Below, in pieces: positions 53,382 through 62,564 of a stretch of DNA of 64,000 bases (position 1 is its first letter; the number at the start of each line of letters is the position of its first letter). Position numbers and translations under genes: made by a program. Under the pieces are notes generated by a model, which had not been told where the DNA came from, did not search any database, and saw only the letters and a program-made list of their open reading frames with translations. This DNA is from an uncultured Lachnospiraceae bacterium (lineage in GTDB: Bacteria > Bacillota > Clostridia > Lachnospirales > Lachnospiraceae), in assembly GCA_947564645.1 (NCBI GenBank), contig CANOCU010000004.1, positions 1 to 64,000 on the forward strand, in the 5' to 3' direction.

Positions 53382-54908
53382 ATGGAAATGCAGACTTTTA
53401 TCAGGATCCGTCCGGAAGATAAGGTGGCAGTGGCGCTGCAGCCGCTGCCCGCACGGAGCACGGTGGTGGTGGACGGCGACAGGATCGTGCTGACAGAGGA
53501 TATCATGCAGGGGCATAAGTTCGCGCTGTGTGACATGGCGGAAGGGGAGCAGGTGATCAAGTACGGCGCGCCCGTGGGGATTGCGAAGAATCAGATCGCG
53601 AAAGGCTCCTGGGTACATACTCACAATATGCGGACAGGGTTGGGAGAGCTGCTTACCTATACGTATGAGCCAGTGCCGGCTGTCGACGCAGATTCCGGGG
53701 ACAAGGAAGTCTCCTGCTCCGGGAAGGAGGCGGATTCCTTCTTCCGGGGGTTCAGGCGGCCGGACGGGAAAGCGGGGGTCCGCAATGAGATCTGGATCAT
53801 CCCCACGGTGGGCTGCGTCAACTCCGTGGCAAAAGCCATCGAGAATCGGGCGCAGGAAGAGATCCGGGAAAAGGGATCGGTGGAGGCGGTGGTGGCGTTC
53901 TCCCATCCTTACGGCTGTTCCCAGATGGGGGAGGACCAGGAGAATACCAGAAAGATCCTGGCAGATCTGGTGCGTCATCCGAATGCAGGCGGCGTGCTGG
54001 TGCTGGGTCTTGGCTGTGAGAACAGCAATGTGGAAGTATTGAAGGAGTATATCGGGCCGTACGATCCGGAGAGGGTGAAGTTCCTGGTCTGTCAGGAAGC
54101 GGAAGACGAGGTGGAGGCCGGTACGGCGCTGGTGCAGGAACTGACAGCGTATGCGGGCGGCTTTATGCGGACGAAGATTCCATGCAGTGAACTGATCATC
54201 GGGATGAAGTGCGGCGGCTCCGACGGGCTTTCCGGCATCACGGCCAATCCCGCGGTGGGAATGTTCTCCGATCTGCTGATCGGGGAGGGCGGTACGACGA
54301 TCCTTACGGAAGTGCCGGAGATGTTTGGTGCGGAGACGCTTCTGATGAACCGCTGTGCGGATCGGGAACTGTTCCTAAAGACGGTGGCGATGATCAATGA
54401 TTTCAAGGAGTATTTCATCCGGCATGACCAGACGATCTATGAGAATCCGTCCCCGGGAAATAAGATGGGCGGCATCTCCACGCTGGAAGATAAGTCCCTT
54501 GGCTGTACCCAGAAGTCGGGCTCGGCGCCTGTCAGAGGGGTGCTGGCTTATGGGGAGACGGTGGAGACAAAGGGCTTAAATCTGCTAAGCGCTCCGGGAA
54601 ACGATCTGGTGGCGGCCACGGCGCTGGCGGCTGCGGGCGCGCAGATCGTGCTGTTTACGACCGGAAGAGGGACGCCCTTTGCGTCTCCCGTGCCGACGGT
54701 GAAGATATCCAGCAATTCGCCGCTTTCACAGCATAAGAGGAACTGGATCGATTTTGACTGCGGCGGTCTGGTGCAGGGAAAGACACTGGAAGAGCTTGCA
54801 GCAGCGCTTTTTGACTATGTGCTGGAGGTCGCCTCCGGGAAGAAAGTGAAGGCGGAAGAAGCGGGCTTTCATGATATGGCAATCTTTAAGCAGGGCGTGA
54901 CCTTGTAG
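53382..54908 (+). CDS. uxaA: Altronate dehydratase
   Basis: Converts D-altronate to 2-keto-3-deoxygluconate, 508 aa. The N-terminal SAF domain (DGDRIVLTEDIMQGHKFALC) and the C-terminal catalytic part are in one chain: FRRPDGKAGVRNEIWIIPTV, PYGCSQMGEDQENT, LGLGCENSNVE, GMKCGGSDGLSGITANPAVG and FTTGRGTPFASPVPTVKISS. The ribosome-binding site GAGGAAGGTAG precedes ATG 53382. It is controlled by the promoter with operator 2 and followed by uxaB. Confidence 0.96.
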   Translation: MEMQTFIRIRPEDKVAVALQPLPARSTVVVDGDRIVLTEDIMQGHKFALCDMAEGEQVIKYGAPVGIAKNQIAKGSWVHTHNMRTGLGELLTYTYEPVPAVDADSGDKEVSCSGKEADSFFRGFRRPDGKAGVRNEIWIIPTVGCVNSVAKAIENRAQEEIREKGSVEAVVAFSHPYGCSQMGEDQENTRKILADLVRHPNAGGVLVLGLGCENSNVEVLKEYIGPYDPERVKFLVCQEAEDEVEAGTALVQELTAYAGGFMRTKIPCSELIIGMKCGGSDGLSGITANPAVGMFSDLLIGEGGTTILTEVPEMFGAETLLMNRCADRELFLKTVAMINDFKEYFIRHDQTIYENPSPGNKMGGISTLEDKSLGCTQKSGSAPVRGVLAYGETVETKGLNLLSAPGNDLVAATALAAAGAQIVLFTTGRGTPFASPVPTVKISSNSPLSQHKRNWIDFDCGGLVQGKTLEELAAALFDYVLEVASGKKVKAEEAGFHDMAIFKQGVTL

Positions 54909-54981
54909 GAAAGCGGAAGGGTATGAGTTGTTCGGGCTGAAAGGAAATCGAAGGGGCGCGATCAGGAGGAGGCAATCAAAA

Positions 54982-56472
54982 GTGAGAAGATTATCGTATG
55001 CGACATTAGACGAAATACAGTATGACGGCTATCTGCTTAAGGAGGCGCCGGAGAGGGTACTGCAGTTTGGAGAGGGAAATTTTCTCCGGGCTTTTGCGGA
55101 TCATTTTATTGACGTGATGAATGAGAAGGCGGATTTTCACGGGAAGGTGGTACTGGTGACGCCTCGCGGCGGTGAGGGCAGAGTCTGGAAAGCCGTCAAT
55201 GAGCAGGAGGGGCTTTATACCTTATTTTTGCGGGGAAACGAGAACGGCAGGAAGGTGAATGAGAAAAGGGTGCTGTCCTGCGTCAGCCGCTGCCTGGATC
55301 CCTGCAGTGAATATGATGCCTATATGGCCTGCGCCGAAAATCCCGATCTGCGGTTTATCATTTCCAATACGACGGAGGCGGGGATCCGGTATGATGAGGC
55401 GTGCCGCCTTGAGGACCGGCCGGCGGCCAGCTTCCCGGGGAAACTGACGCAGTTTCTCTATGCAAGATACCGGAAGTTCGGTGCGCAAAAGGGCAAGGGT
55501 TTCGTGATCCTGCCCTGTGAACTGATCGACGACAACGGGAAAGAACTGGAGAAGTGCGTCCGGCAGTATGCGAAGCAGTGGGAACTGGGAGAAGGATTTG
55601 GCAGATGGCTTCAGGAAGAAAACCTCTTCTGTTCCACGCTGGTGGACCGCATTGTCACCGGTTATCCGGCAAAGGAGGCGGAAACACTGTGTGAACAGCT
55701 GGGCTATCGGGATGAGATCATCGACGCGGGAGAGGTGTTTGCCTTCTGGGTGATCGAAGGACCGGAGCGCCTGTCAGAGGAGCTGCCTTTTGGCCGGGCC
55801 GGACTGCCGGTGCTGATTACGGATGACCACAAACCATATAAACAGCGCAAGGTGCGGATCTTAAACGGAGCGCATACCGCCATGGTGCCGGGGGCTTATC
55901 TGGCGGGCAAGGACATTGTCAGGGACTGTATGCAGGATCCGGTGATCCGGGCCTTTATGGACCGGGCGCTCTATGAGGAGATCATTCCCACCCTGACGCT
56001 GCCGGAAGCGGAGCTGACGGCCTTTGCCGGGGCGGTGGCCGACCGCTTCAACAACCCGTATATCGATCATGAGCTGCTTGCGATCGCGCTGAATTCCACC
56101 TCCAAGTGGAAGGCGAGGGTGCTGCCTTCTTTCAAAGGATATGTGGCCAAGTACGGGAAGCTGCCGGAATGCCTTACGGCTTCTCTGGCTTTCTATATCG
56201 CCTTCTATAAGGGAAGCCGCCTTGAAGAAAAGGGACTGACCGGCAGCCGGAACGGAGAAGAATACACGATCCGGGATGAACGGTTCATCCTGGAATTTTA
56301 TGAAGCGCACAAGGAGGATGCTCCGGTGACGCTTGCCGCCGCAGTGCTCGCCAACAGACAGTTCTGGGGAGAGGACCTGACGGCGTATGAAGGGCTTGTG
56401 GAGAAAGTGGCCGCCGATCTGCAGACGATCGAAACGGCGGGGGCTTATGAGTTGATGAAACGTTGCGGTTAA
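54982..56472 (+). CDS. uxaB: Tagaturonate reductase
   Basis: NAD-dependent reduction of tagaturonate to altronate, 496 aa, polyol-dehydrogenase family. GTG 54982 was chosen because AGGAGG lies 9 nt upstream; the only earlier start is a TTG with no ribosome-binding site. Features: VLQFGEGNFLRAFADHFIDV (Rossmann), IISNTTEAGI, LPCELIDDNGKELEKCVRQY, and the catalytic Lys region KVRILNGAHTAMVPGAYLAG. It pairs with uxaA and differs clearly from uxuB at 47304. Confidence 0.94.
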   Translation: MRRLSYATLDEIQYDGYLLKEAPERVLQFGEGNFLRAFADHFIDVMNEKADFHGKVVLVTPRGGEGRVWKAVNEQEGLYTLFLRGNENGRKVNEKRVLSCVSRCLDPCSEYDAYMACAENPDLRFIISNTTEAGIRYDEACRLEDRPAASFPGKLTQFLYARYRKFGAQKGKGFVILPCELIDDNGKELEKCVRQYAKQWELGEGFGRWLQEENLFCSTLVDRIVTGYPAKEAETLCEQLGYRDEIIDAGEVFAFWVIEGPERLSEELPFGRAGLPVLITDDHKPYKQRKVRILNGAHTAMVPGAYLAGKDIVRDCMQDPVIRAFMDRALYEEIIPTLTLPEAELTAFAGAVADRFNNPYIDHELLAIALNSTSKWKARVLPSFKGYVAKYGKLPECLTASLAFYIAFYKGSRLEEKGLTGSRNGEEYTIRDERFILEFYEAHKEDAPVTLAAAVLANRQFWGEDLTAYEGLVEKVAADLQTIETAGAYELMKRCG

Positions 56473-56495
56473 GCCGTTCACTGACCTCAAACAAA

Positions 56496-56561
56496 GGAAG
56501 CCATATACGAGAGCTTTGGCAGAGCCGAAAGCGACATTTCTAATGTCGTTAACGATAGAAG
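56496..56561 (+). repeat. Dispersed ~70-bp intergenic repeat, copy B
   Basis: GGAAGCCATATA, GAGCTTTGGC, AGCCGAAAGCGACATTTC, TAATGTCGTTAACGATAGAAG. This aligns with 40203-40273 over its full length. It contains the small inverted repeat CGACATT/AATGTCG. It lies about 120 bp upstream of spoVAD, in a 209-bp gene-free gap. Confidence 0.6.
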
Positions 56562-56681
56562 GTATAAAGTAACAAAATAAGAAGCATACTATCTCTATCT
56601 GTAGATCAAAAGCGTAGATGATAAGCCGGAAGGCAATGACTATGGAAACGATTATTTGCAGAAGTTCGGAGGAGATAGAAA

Positions 56682-57698
56682 ATGCTGGGAAAACAGAGTC
56701 TTCAGTTTATGAATAAACCTTACATGATCAGCAGCGGTTCCATCGTGGGGAGTAAGGAGGCGGCAGGTCCCATGGGAAAGCTGTTTGACAAGGTGGGCTA
56801 CGACGATAAATTCGGGGCCGATACCTGGGAGGATGCGGAGAGCAGCCTGCAGAAAGAGGCGCTGGAGATTGCGCTGGAGAAAGCGGGCCTTAAGAAAAAG
56901 GATCTGCAGCTTGTCTTCGCGGGAGATCTGCTGGGACAGTCCATTGCCAGCAGCTTCGGACTGTCAGGCTATCAGCTTCCTCATGTGGGACTGTACGGCG
57001 CCTGTTCCACCTGCGGACTGTCTCTGACTATGGGCAGTATGGCGGTGGCGGGGATGTTCGCAGAGAAGGTGGCCTGCATTACTTCCAGCCATTTTGCCAG
57101 TGCGGAGAAGGAGTTCCGGTTTCCGCTGGCCTATGGGAACCAGCGGCCGAAGTCAGCGACCTGGACGGTGACCGGCAGCGGGGCTTTCCTGCTCTCGGCG
57201 CAGCCGGGCAGCCAGGTACGGGCGGTGATATCCGGCGCTACTGTCGGCAAGATCGTGGATTACGGGTTGAAGGATTCCATGAATATGGGGGCCTGCATGG
57301 CGCCTGCCGCCGCGGATACGATCAGGCAGCATCTGGAAGACTTCGGCAGACAGCCGGATTATTACGACAAGATCATTACTGGCGATCTGGGTACGGTGGG
57401 GCAGCAGCTTCTCTTTGACCTGTTGGCGGAGGCGCAGATCGATATCACGAAGCAGCACATGGACTGCGGCATCGAGATCTTCGACAGCGAAAGGCAGGAT
57501 ACCAATGCGGGCGGCTCCGGCTGCGGGTGCAGCGCGGTGGTGCTGTCGGCCTATATTCTGAAGAAACTGGAAGAGGGCGTCTGGAACCGGGTGCTTTTCC
57601 TGCCGACAGGAGCGCTGCTCAGTAAGACCAGCTTCAATGAGGGGCAGAGCATTCCGGGGATCGCGCACGGAGTCGTGCTGGAGCATTATGCGGGGTAG
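56682..57698 (+). CDS. spoVAD: Stage V sporulation protein AD
   Basis: Thiolase-fold protein of the SpoVA channel that moves dipicolinic acid into the forespore and out at germination, 338 aa. Markers: PYMISSGSIVGSKEAAGPMG, LQLVFAGDLLGQSIASSFGL, YGACSTCGLSLTMGSMAVAG (thiolase-like Cys region) and GSGCGCSAVVLSAYILKKLE. The ribosome-binding site CGGAGGAGATAGAAA is strong. It is separated from spoVAE (62565) by six other genes, and no spoVAC is in the window, so the usual AC-AD-AE order is broken here. Confidence 0.96.
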   Translation: MLGKQSLQFMNKPYMISSGSIVGSKEAAGPMGKLFDKVGYDDKFGADTWEDAESSLQKEALEIALEKAGLKKKDLQLVFAGDLLGQSIASSFGLSGYQLPHVGLYGACSTCGLSLTMGSMAVAGMFAEKVACITSSHFASAEKEFRFPLAYGNQRPKSATWTVTGSGAFLLSAQPGSQVRAVISGATVGKIVDYGLKDSMNMGACMAPAAADTIRQHLEDFGRQPDYYDKIITGDLGTVGQQLLFDLLAEAQIDITKQHMDCGIEIFDSERQDTNAGGSGCGCSAVVLSAYILKKLEEGVWNRVLFLPTGALLSKTSFNEGQSIPGIAHGVVLEHYAG

Positions 57699-57776
57699 TG
57701 CGCGGGGACTTCCCAAGCTGCATAGCAGGTTATGTTTACAGCAAGGGGTATTTCGACAGGTGTTATCGGATAAGAG

Positions 57777-57812
57777 GGACTGTATCGGTGCATGATGCAG
57801 TTCTTTTTTGTT
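57777..57812 (+). terminator. spoVAD terminator
   Basis: GGACTGTATC (57777-57786) pairs with GATGCAGTTC (57794-57803), including G-U pairs, followed by TTTTTTGTTTTT. Confidence 0.7.
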
Positions 57813-57937
57813 TTTATAGCTTTCATGGCCGGAATGGTGATACAATAGTATCGTATCCCCTCAGTGAGCAGGGCATGTGTGCCTTTGTTTACTGTGGAGA
57901 ACGAGAAGCCGACAAAAGAAAGGATGCGTTAGGAGAC

Positions 57938-59323
57938 ATGGAAGATACGAAGAAGACAGCTCTTTTTGAGGAAATGCCGGTACATAAGGCGGTGATGACG
58001 CTGTCTGTCCCGACGGTGCTCAGTTCGCTTGTGATGGTGATTTATAACCTTGCGGACACTTATTTTGTGGGGATGCTGAATAATCCGGTGCAGAATGCGG
58101 CGGTAACGCTGGCGGCTCCGGTACTGTTGGCGTTTAATGCGGTGAACAACCTGTTCGGCGTCGGCACTTCCAGTATGATGAGCCGTGCGCTGGGCAGCAA
58201 AGATTACGGACTGGTGCGTCGAAGCTCCGCCTTTGGGTTTTACTGTACACTGACAGCCGGGGCGTTGTTTTCGCTGCTCTATACCGTCTTTCACAATCCG
58301 CTGCTGCATGTGCTGGGGGCGGATACGGAGACCGTGGCGGCCACGGCGCAGTATCTGAAATGGACGGTGTCCTTTGGGGCGGTTCCCGCGATCCTGAATG
58401 TGGTCATGGCCTATATGGTGCGGTCGGAGGGGGCTTCGCTTCATGCCAGCATCGGGACCATGAGCGGATGTCTGCTGAATATCATCCTCGATCCGTTCTT
58501 CGTGTTGCCCATGGGCCTGAATATGGGAGCGGCCGGGGCCGGACTTGCCACCATGCTTTCCAACTGCGTGGCCTGCGGCTATTTCTTCTTTTTGCTGTGG
58601 CGCAAAAGAGGGGATACTTACGTGTGTATCCGTCCGTCCATGTTCCGGCCGGACAGGAAGGTGGTAGCGGGCGTGTGCGGGGTGGGCATCCCGGCTGCCA
58701 TCCAGAATCTGCTGAATGTGACGGGTATGACGGTCCTGAACAATTTTACGGCCGCCTACGGTTCGGATGCGGTGGCGGCGATGGGGATCGTTCAGAAGGT
58801 CAATATGGTGCCCATGCAGATCGCGTTCGGAATGTCGCAGGGGATTATGCCGCTGATCAGCTACAATTATGCCAGCGGGAATGTGAAGCGTATGAAGAAG
58901 ACGCTGCTTTTTACGGTGCGGATCGCGGTCACTTTCCTGGCAGTGGTGGCGGCGGGCTATTATCTGTGTGCCGGGCAGATCACGGCGCTGTTTATGCGCA
59001 ATGAGGCGATCGTCGCATACGGGGAACGGTTCCTGCGGGGGTTCTGCCTGGAACTGCCGTTTATGTGCATGGATTTTATTGCGGTGGGCGTTTTCCAGTC
59101 CTGCGGTATGGGAGAGAAGTCGCTTGTATTTGCCCTGCTTCGGAAGATCGTGCTGGAGATTCCGGCGCTGTATCTGCTGAATTATCTGTTTCCGCTTTAC
59201 GGTCTGCCCTATGCGCAGCCGGTCACGGAGTGGATCCTGTGTGTGGCGGCGGTGGCGGTGCTTGTGCGGATCTTTAAAAAGATGAGCGCGAATCCTGCGG
59301 AACAGGGTTTATCAAAACCGTAA
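57938..59323 (+). CDS. MATE family efflux transporter (second)
   Basis: Twelve-helix exporter of 461 aa. It begins MEDTKKTALFEEMPVHKAVM and has TVLSSLVMVIYNLADTYFVG, then FGVGTSSMMSRALGSKDYG; the second half starts near VCGVGIPAAIQNLLNVTGM. It differs from the MATE at 5880. An in-frame extension to 57698 runs through the spoVAD terminator and is not family-like. Start 57938 is chosen by homology; AGGAG lies unusually close to it (2-3 nt), so initiation may be weak or lie elsewhere. Confidence 0.88.
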   Translation: MEDTKKTALFEEMPVHKAVMTLSVPTVLSSLVMVIYNLADTYFVGMLNNPVQNAAVTLAAPVLLAFNAVNNLFGVGTSSMMSRALGSKDYGLVRRSSAFGFYCTLTAGALFSLLYTVFHNPLLHVLGADTETVAATAQYLKWTVSFGAVPAILNVVMAYMVRSEGASLHASIGTMSGCLLNIILDPFFVLPMGLNMGAAGAGLATMLSNCVACGYFFFLLWRKRGDTYVCIRPSMFRPDRKVVAGVCGVGIPAAIQNLLNVTGMTVLNNFTAAYGSDAVAAMGIVQKVNMVPMQIAFGMSQGIMPLISYNYASGNVKRMKKTLLFTVRIAVTFLAVVAAGYYLCAGQITALFMRNEAIVAYGERFLRGFCLELPFMCMDFIAVGVFQSCGMGEKSLVFALLRKIVLEIPALYLLNYLFPLYGLPYAQPVTEWILCVAAVAVLVRIFKKMSANPAEQGLSKP

Positions 59324-59470
59324 ATTGGTTTATACTGTTAGGGAACGCGTGTGATACTGATACAGGGAAGGCGATCGCCGTGAGGACGGAATGCAGCATA
59401 AGTGTCGGAAAAGGCTGTAAATGCGGCGGATCTGTGAGTCGGATCATGGGAAAGGTGTGGTTGTCGATCG

Positions 59471-59827
59471 ATGGAAGACGGTAAGGTGATCCTGAAAGGC
59501 GGCGGGACGGGGAAGCGTTCGGCCTTGGGCAGGGATAACGGGCAGATGAAACCGGACAGGGAGAGTGCGAACAAACCGGATAAGGATAGCGTGAATATGC
59601 TGGTTTCCGGGATTCTGCATCACGAGGGCAGGACTTTCGTGCGGGTTTCCTTCCTGCGGGGAAAGGACTGGGCGGAAGGGATCGTTCCGGACGGTGTGAT
59701 CGAGAAGGCGGAAGGCTTTTCCGGCGAGGAGATCGGTCTTATGGAGGCATATCTGGAAGGAGAGAAAGAGACGATCATCCGGCAGGCGAAAGGGATCAAT
59801 CCGATCAGGAATCTCTTTCAGTTATAA
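59471..59827 (+). CDS. Hypothetical protein, 118 aa
   Basis: Basic N-terminal ~40 residues (KGGGTGKRSALGRDNG), then a compact domain starting MLVSGILHHEGRTFVRVSFL and continuing GIVPDGVIEKAEGFSGEEI to RQAKGINPIRNLF. The second part looks like a small conserved domain that I have seen in clostridial hypotheticals but cannot name. ATG 59471 has no strong ribosome-binding site, so the true start may be at the internal Met codon at 59597. No membrane segment. Confidence 0.55.
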   Translation: MEDGKVILKGGGTGKRSALGRDNGQMKPDRESANKPDKDSVNMLVSGILHHEGRTFVRVSFLRGKDWAEGIVPDGVIEKAEGFSGEEIGLMEAYLEGEKETIIRQAKGINPIRNLFQL

Positions 59828-59873
59828 AGCAGGGCGATTGACAAAGGATAAGAGGAAAGGAAGGGAAACGGAA

Positions 59874-60896
59874 ATGAAGGCATTATTTATCGGCGGAACA
59901 GGTACGATCAGCACGGCGATCTCCACCAGACTTCTGGAGGAAGGGCATGAGCTGTGGCTGATCAACCGGGGAACGCGCAATGATGTGCTGCCGCCCGGCG
60001 CGCATATCATCACGGCGGACATCAACGACGAGGAGACGGTGGCGCGGAAACTGGAGGGGCATACGTTTGATGTGGTGGCGGATTTCATCGCCTTTGTGCC
60101 CGAACAGCTGGAACGGGATTACAGACTGTTTCGGGATAAGACGAGGCAGTTTATCTATATCAGTTCGGCTTCCGCATATCAGAAGCCGCTGTCCGACTAC
60201 CGGATCGATGAGGGCACGCCGCTGGCGAATCCTTACTGGAAGTATTCGCGGGATAAGATCGCAGGCGAGGAATATCTGATGAAGCTGTATCGGGAGGAGG
60301 GGTTCCCGGTCACGATCGTGCGGCCCAGCCATACTTACAGCGAGCGTTCCGTGCCGGCAGGCGTTCACGGATCGCAGGGCAGCTATCAGGTGCTCAGGCG
60401 GATGATGGAAGGAAAGAAGGTCATCCTGCACGGAGACGGCACTTCCCTCTGGACGCTGACGTTCAACACGGATTTTGCCAAAGGCTTTATCGGCCTGATG
60501 GGCAATATCCATGCCATCGGGGAAGCGGTGCAGATCACCGGCGACGAGACGCTTACCTGGAACCAGATCTATACCGTGATCGCGCAGGCGCTCGGTGTGG
60601 AGCTTCGGCCATGTTATGTTTCCAGTGAGTTTCTTGCTTCCTGCAGTCCGGCGAAATGGGATCTGCGGGGCGCATTACTGGGAGATAAGTCCAACAGCGT
60701 CGTCTTCGACAACACGAAGTTGAAGCGTCTGGTGCCGGACTTTGTGACGACGGTGCGTTTTGACCAGGGAGTCAGGAAGGCGTTGGCGTATATCAAGGCT
60801 CATCCGGAATGCCAGAAGGAAGATCCGGAATACGATCAGTGGTGCGACAGGGTGATCGCGGCGCAGGAAGAGGCGCAAAAGATCGTGAACGCATGA
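59874..60896 (+). CDS. NAD-dependent epimerase/dehydratase family protein
   Basis: Extended short-chain dehydrogenase/reductase, 340 aa. The Rossmann start is MKALFIGGTGTISTAISTRL, with the third Gly of GxxGxxG replaced by Ser. The catalytic Tyr-Lys pair is in YWKYSRDKIAG, with SSASAYQKPL (active-site Ser) before it and RPSHTYSERSVP after it. Substrates are probably nucleotide sugars or related, but none can be named. The start 59874 follows GGAAAGGAAGGGAAACGG. Confidence 0.87.
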   Translation: MKALFIGGTGTISTAISTRLLEEGHELWLINRGTRNDVLPPGAHIITADINDEETVARKLEGHTFDVVADFIAFVPEQLERDYRLFRDKTRQFIYISSASAYQKPLSDYRIDEGTPLANPYWKYSRDKIAGEEYLMKLYREEGFPVTIVRPSHTYSERSVPAGVHGSQGSYQVLRRMMEGKKVILHGDGTSLWTLTFNTDFAKGFIGLMGNIHAIGEAVQITGDETLTWNQIYTVIAQALGVELRPCYVSSEFLASCSPAKWDLRGALLGDKSNSVVFDNTKLKRLVPDFVTTVRFDQGVRKALAYIKAHPECQKEDPEYDQWCDRVIAAQEEAQKIVNA

Positions 60897-60942
60897 GACC
60901 GGCAGTATTTTAAGGAATTGCAGGAAACAGGAAAGAAGGTGT

Positions 60943-61179
60943 ATGGCAGTGCGGGAGATGGAATTTAAGATGGAGCGTCCCGGATTGCTGAAGGAGGGAG
61001 ATAAGGTCACCGTGACGGAGGGTGTCCTTCCCAGCAATTACTATTATACGATCGATCCGTCTCTGGCCATGTCGGGCAATTTCCCTTTCAGGGAGCGTAT
61101 GCTGGAACGGGAAGGCGTGGTGACGGAAGTGATCGAGAACGCCAGAGGATTTTATGTGCGGGCCAGGTTTGGGGAGTAA
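60943..61179 (+). CDS. Hypothetical protein, 78 aa
   Basis: A small protein beginning MAVREMEFKMERPGLLKEGD and ending FYVRARFGE, with a GAAAGAAGGTGT ribosome-binding site. Its composition suggests a small beta-barrel (KVTVTEGVLPSNYYYTID, REGVVTEVIENARGFYVRAR). No family recognised. It follows the epimerase-like gene by 46 bp and is probably co-transcribed. Confidence 0.6.
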   Translation: MAVREMEFKMERPGLLKEGDKVTVTEGVLPSNYYYTIDPSLAMSGNFPFRERMLEREGVVTEVIENARGFYVRARFGE

Positions 61180-61301
61180 GAAGGATCTTATAGGTGGAGC
61201 ATGAAACAGAACGAAGGCAGTGGGGAGGCGGAAAGCCGAACGGTTGCATAAATCAGTGCTTGCGCTCAAATGCGCGCGTTAAGCAGGAATGGAGGAATAT
61301 T

Positions 61302-61679
61302 ATGTTAACTAAAGTATCTACAGACAAGGCGCCGGCAGCGATCGGGCCGTATTCACAGGGTATCATCGCGGGAGATTTCTTGTTTGCATCGGGGCAGATC
61401 CCCATCGATCCGGCAAGCGGTGAGATTAAGGGAAGCGATATCACGGAGCAGGCCGAGCAGGTGATGAAGAACGTGGGCGCGATCCTGGCGGAGGCCGGGA
61501 CGGACTATGCAAATGTTGTCAAGACCACATGCTTTCTGGCGGATATGGCGGACTTTGCCGCATTTAACGGGGTGTATGAGAAATATTTTACTAAGAAACC
61601 GGCCAGAAGCTGTGTGGCGGTGAAACAGCTGCCAAAGAGCGTGCTGTGTGAGGTAGAAGTTGTGGCTTATCTGAAATAG
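61302..61679 (+). CDS. ridA: RidA family reactive intermediate deaminase
   Basis: Hydrolyses reactive enamines/imines such as 2-aminoacrylate made by PLP enzymes, 125 aa. The sequence shows APAAIGPYSQGIIAGDFLFA and SGQIPIDPASGEI, then the active-site Arg in ARSCVAVKQLPKSVLCEVEV. Start at 61302, where GGAGGAATATT precedes ATG; the longer frame upstream is not family-like. Followed by a structured intergenic region. Confidence 0.95.
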   Translation: MLTKVSTDKAPAAIGPYSQGIIAGDFLFASGQIPIDPASGEIKGSDITEQAEQVMKNVGAILAEAGTDYANVVKTTCFLADMADFAAFNGVYEKYFTKKPARSCVAVKQLPKSVLCEVEVVAYLK

Positions 61680-61680
61680 T

Positions 61681-61872
61681 GTGAGAAGTACTTCTAGCCA
61701 CTCACAGCAGAGGCTGTTTCGTGGAGAAGTACTAAGTCTCACACTGGAGAATGCCTGAAAAGCGGCATTCTCCGCATTGATTTGAGTCACAGCAGAGCTG
61801 TGACATGGAGGTTAGCGTGAGAAGAACCTATAATTACTCGTAGCAAGGGCTGCATCGCGAAGTCAGCATAAC
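61681..61872 (+). repeat. Structured intergenic region with diverged tandem units
   Basis: Unit 1 (61681-61742) forms a three-tier hairpin: GTGAGAAGTACT with AGTACT..TCTCAC, CCAC with GTGG, and ACAGC with GCTGT around AGAG. GGAGAATGCC/GGCATTCTCC (61746-61773) is a perfect 10-bp hairpin. GTCACAGC/GCTGTGAC (61786-61804) is a perfect 8-bp hairpin. GTGAGAAG recurs at 61817, with CAGC-like text (TAGCAAGGGCTG) 24 bp later, the same distance as in unit 1. No ORF. It lies between ridA and aroK and may be a repeat element, attenuator or RNA. Confidence 0.6.
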
Positions 61873-61923
61873 TGGCTTAGAAGTTTTACAACAAGGGAAA
61901 AAGTCAAGAGAGGTTACCGTAAC

Positions 61924-62424
61924 ATGAAACAGAAGAACATCGTCCTGATTGGTATGCCCGGTGCGGGGAAGAGCACGGTTGGCGTGGTACTGGCAAAGAA
62001 GCTGGGGTTCGCCTTTCTGGATTCCGATCTGCTGATCCAGAGCAGGGAAGGAAAACTTTTGCATGAGATCATTGAAGAACAGGGGGTGGAGAAGTTCTGG
62101 GCCATCGAGGAGGAGACGAATCTGTTGATCGATGCAGGACGTACCGTGATCGCCACCGGCGGCAGTGTGATCTATGGCAGCAGGGCCATGGAGCATCTGG
62201 GGCAGAACGGTGTGATCGTATATCTGCAGCTGTCCTGTGAAGAGATTGCAAGAAGGCTCGGCGATCTGAGCGAGCGCGGCGTGACGCTGCGGGAAGGGCA
62301 GACTTTGGAGACGCTTTATGCGGAGCGGGTTCCGTTATATGAAAAATATGCGCATGTGACGATGGCGTGTGAGGGATTGTCCATCCGCGAGATCGTGGAG
62401 GAGATTGTCCGTAAAGTGCGATAA
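61924..62424 (+). CDS. aroK: Shikimate kinase
   Basis: Phosphorylates shikimate in chorismate synthesis, 166 aa. P-loop GMPGAGKSTVGVVLAKKLG, substrate-binding FLDSDLLIQ, Gly-rich TVIATGGSVIYG, and the lid region ERGVTLREGQTLETLYAER. The lid differs from E. coli AroK, so a related small-molecule kinase is possible. The ribosome-binding site AGAGAGG is weak and 10 nt away, directly after the structured repeat region, which may affect its expression. Confidence 0.85.
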   Translation: MKQKNIVLIGMPGAGKSTVGVVLAKKLGFAFLDSDLLIQSREGKLLHEIIEEQGVEKFWAIEEETNLLIDAGRTVIATGGSVIYGSRAMEHLGQNGVIVYLQLSCEEIARRLGDLSERGVTLREGQTLETLYAERVPLYEKYAHVTMACEGLSIREIVEEIVRKVR

Positions 62425-62564
62425 GATATCCGTATAGTTTCTCCCGGAAGTGCAGACAATAACCTTGACAGTCCATGCAGATGCTTTGCGGCGGTGAGAC
62501 CGGAGCCGGACCGCCGCGATGTTCTGCGGATCTACAGAATGGAAGAGAAAGGTGTGGTGTCGGT

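Noticed and set aside
57698-57937. Extending the second MATE gene 240 bp upstream.
   Set aside because: The extension reads through the spoVAD terminator and has no MATE-like sequence.
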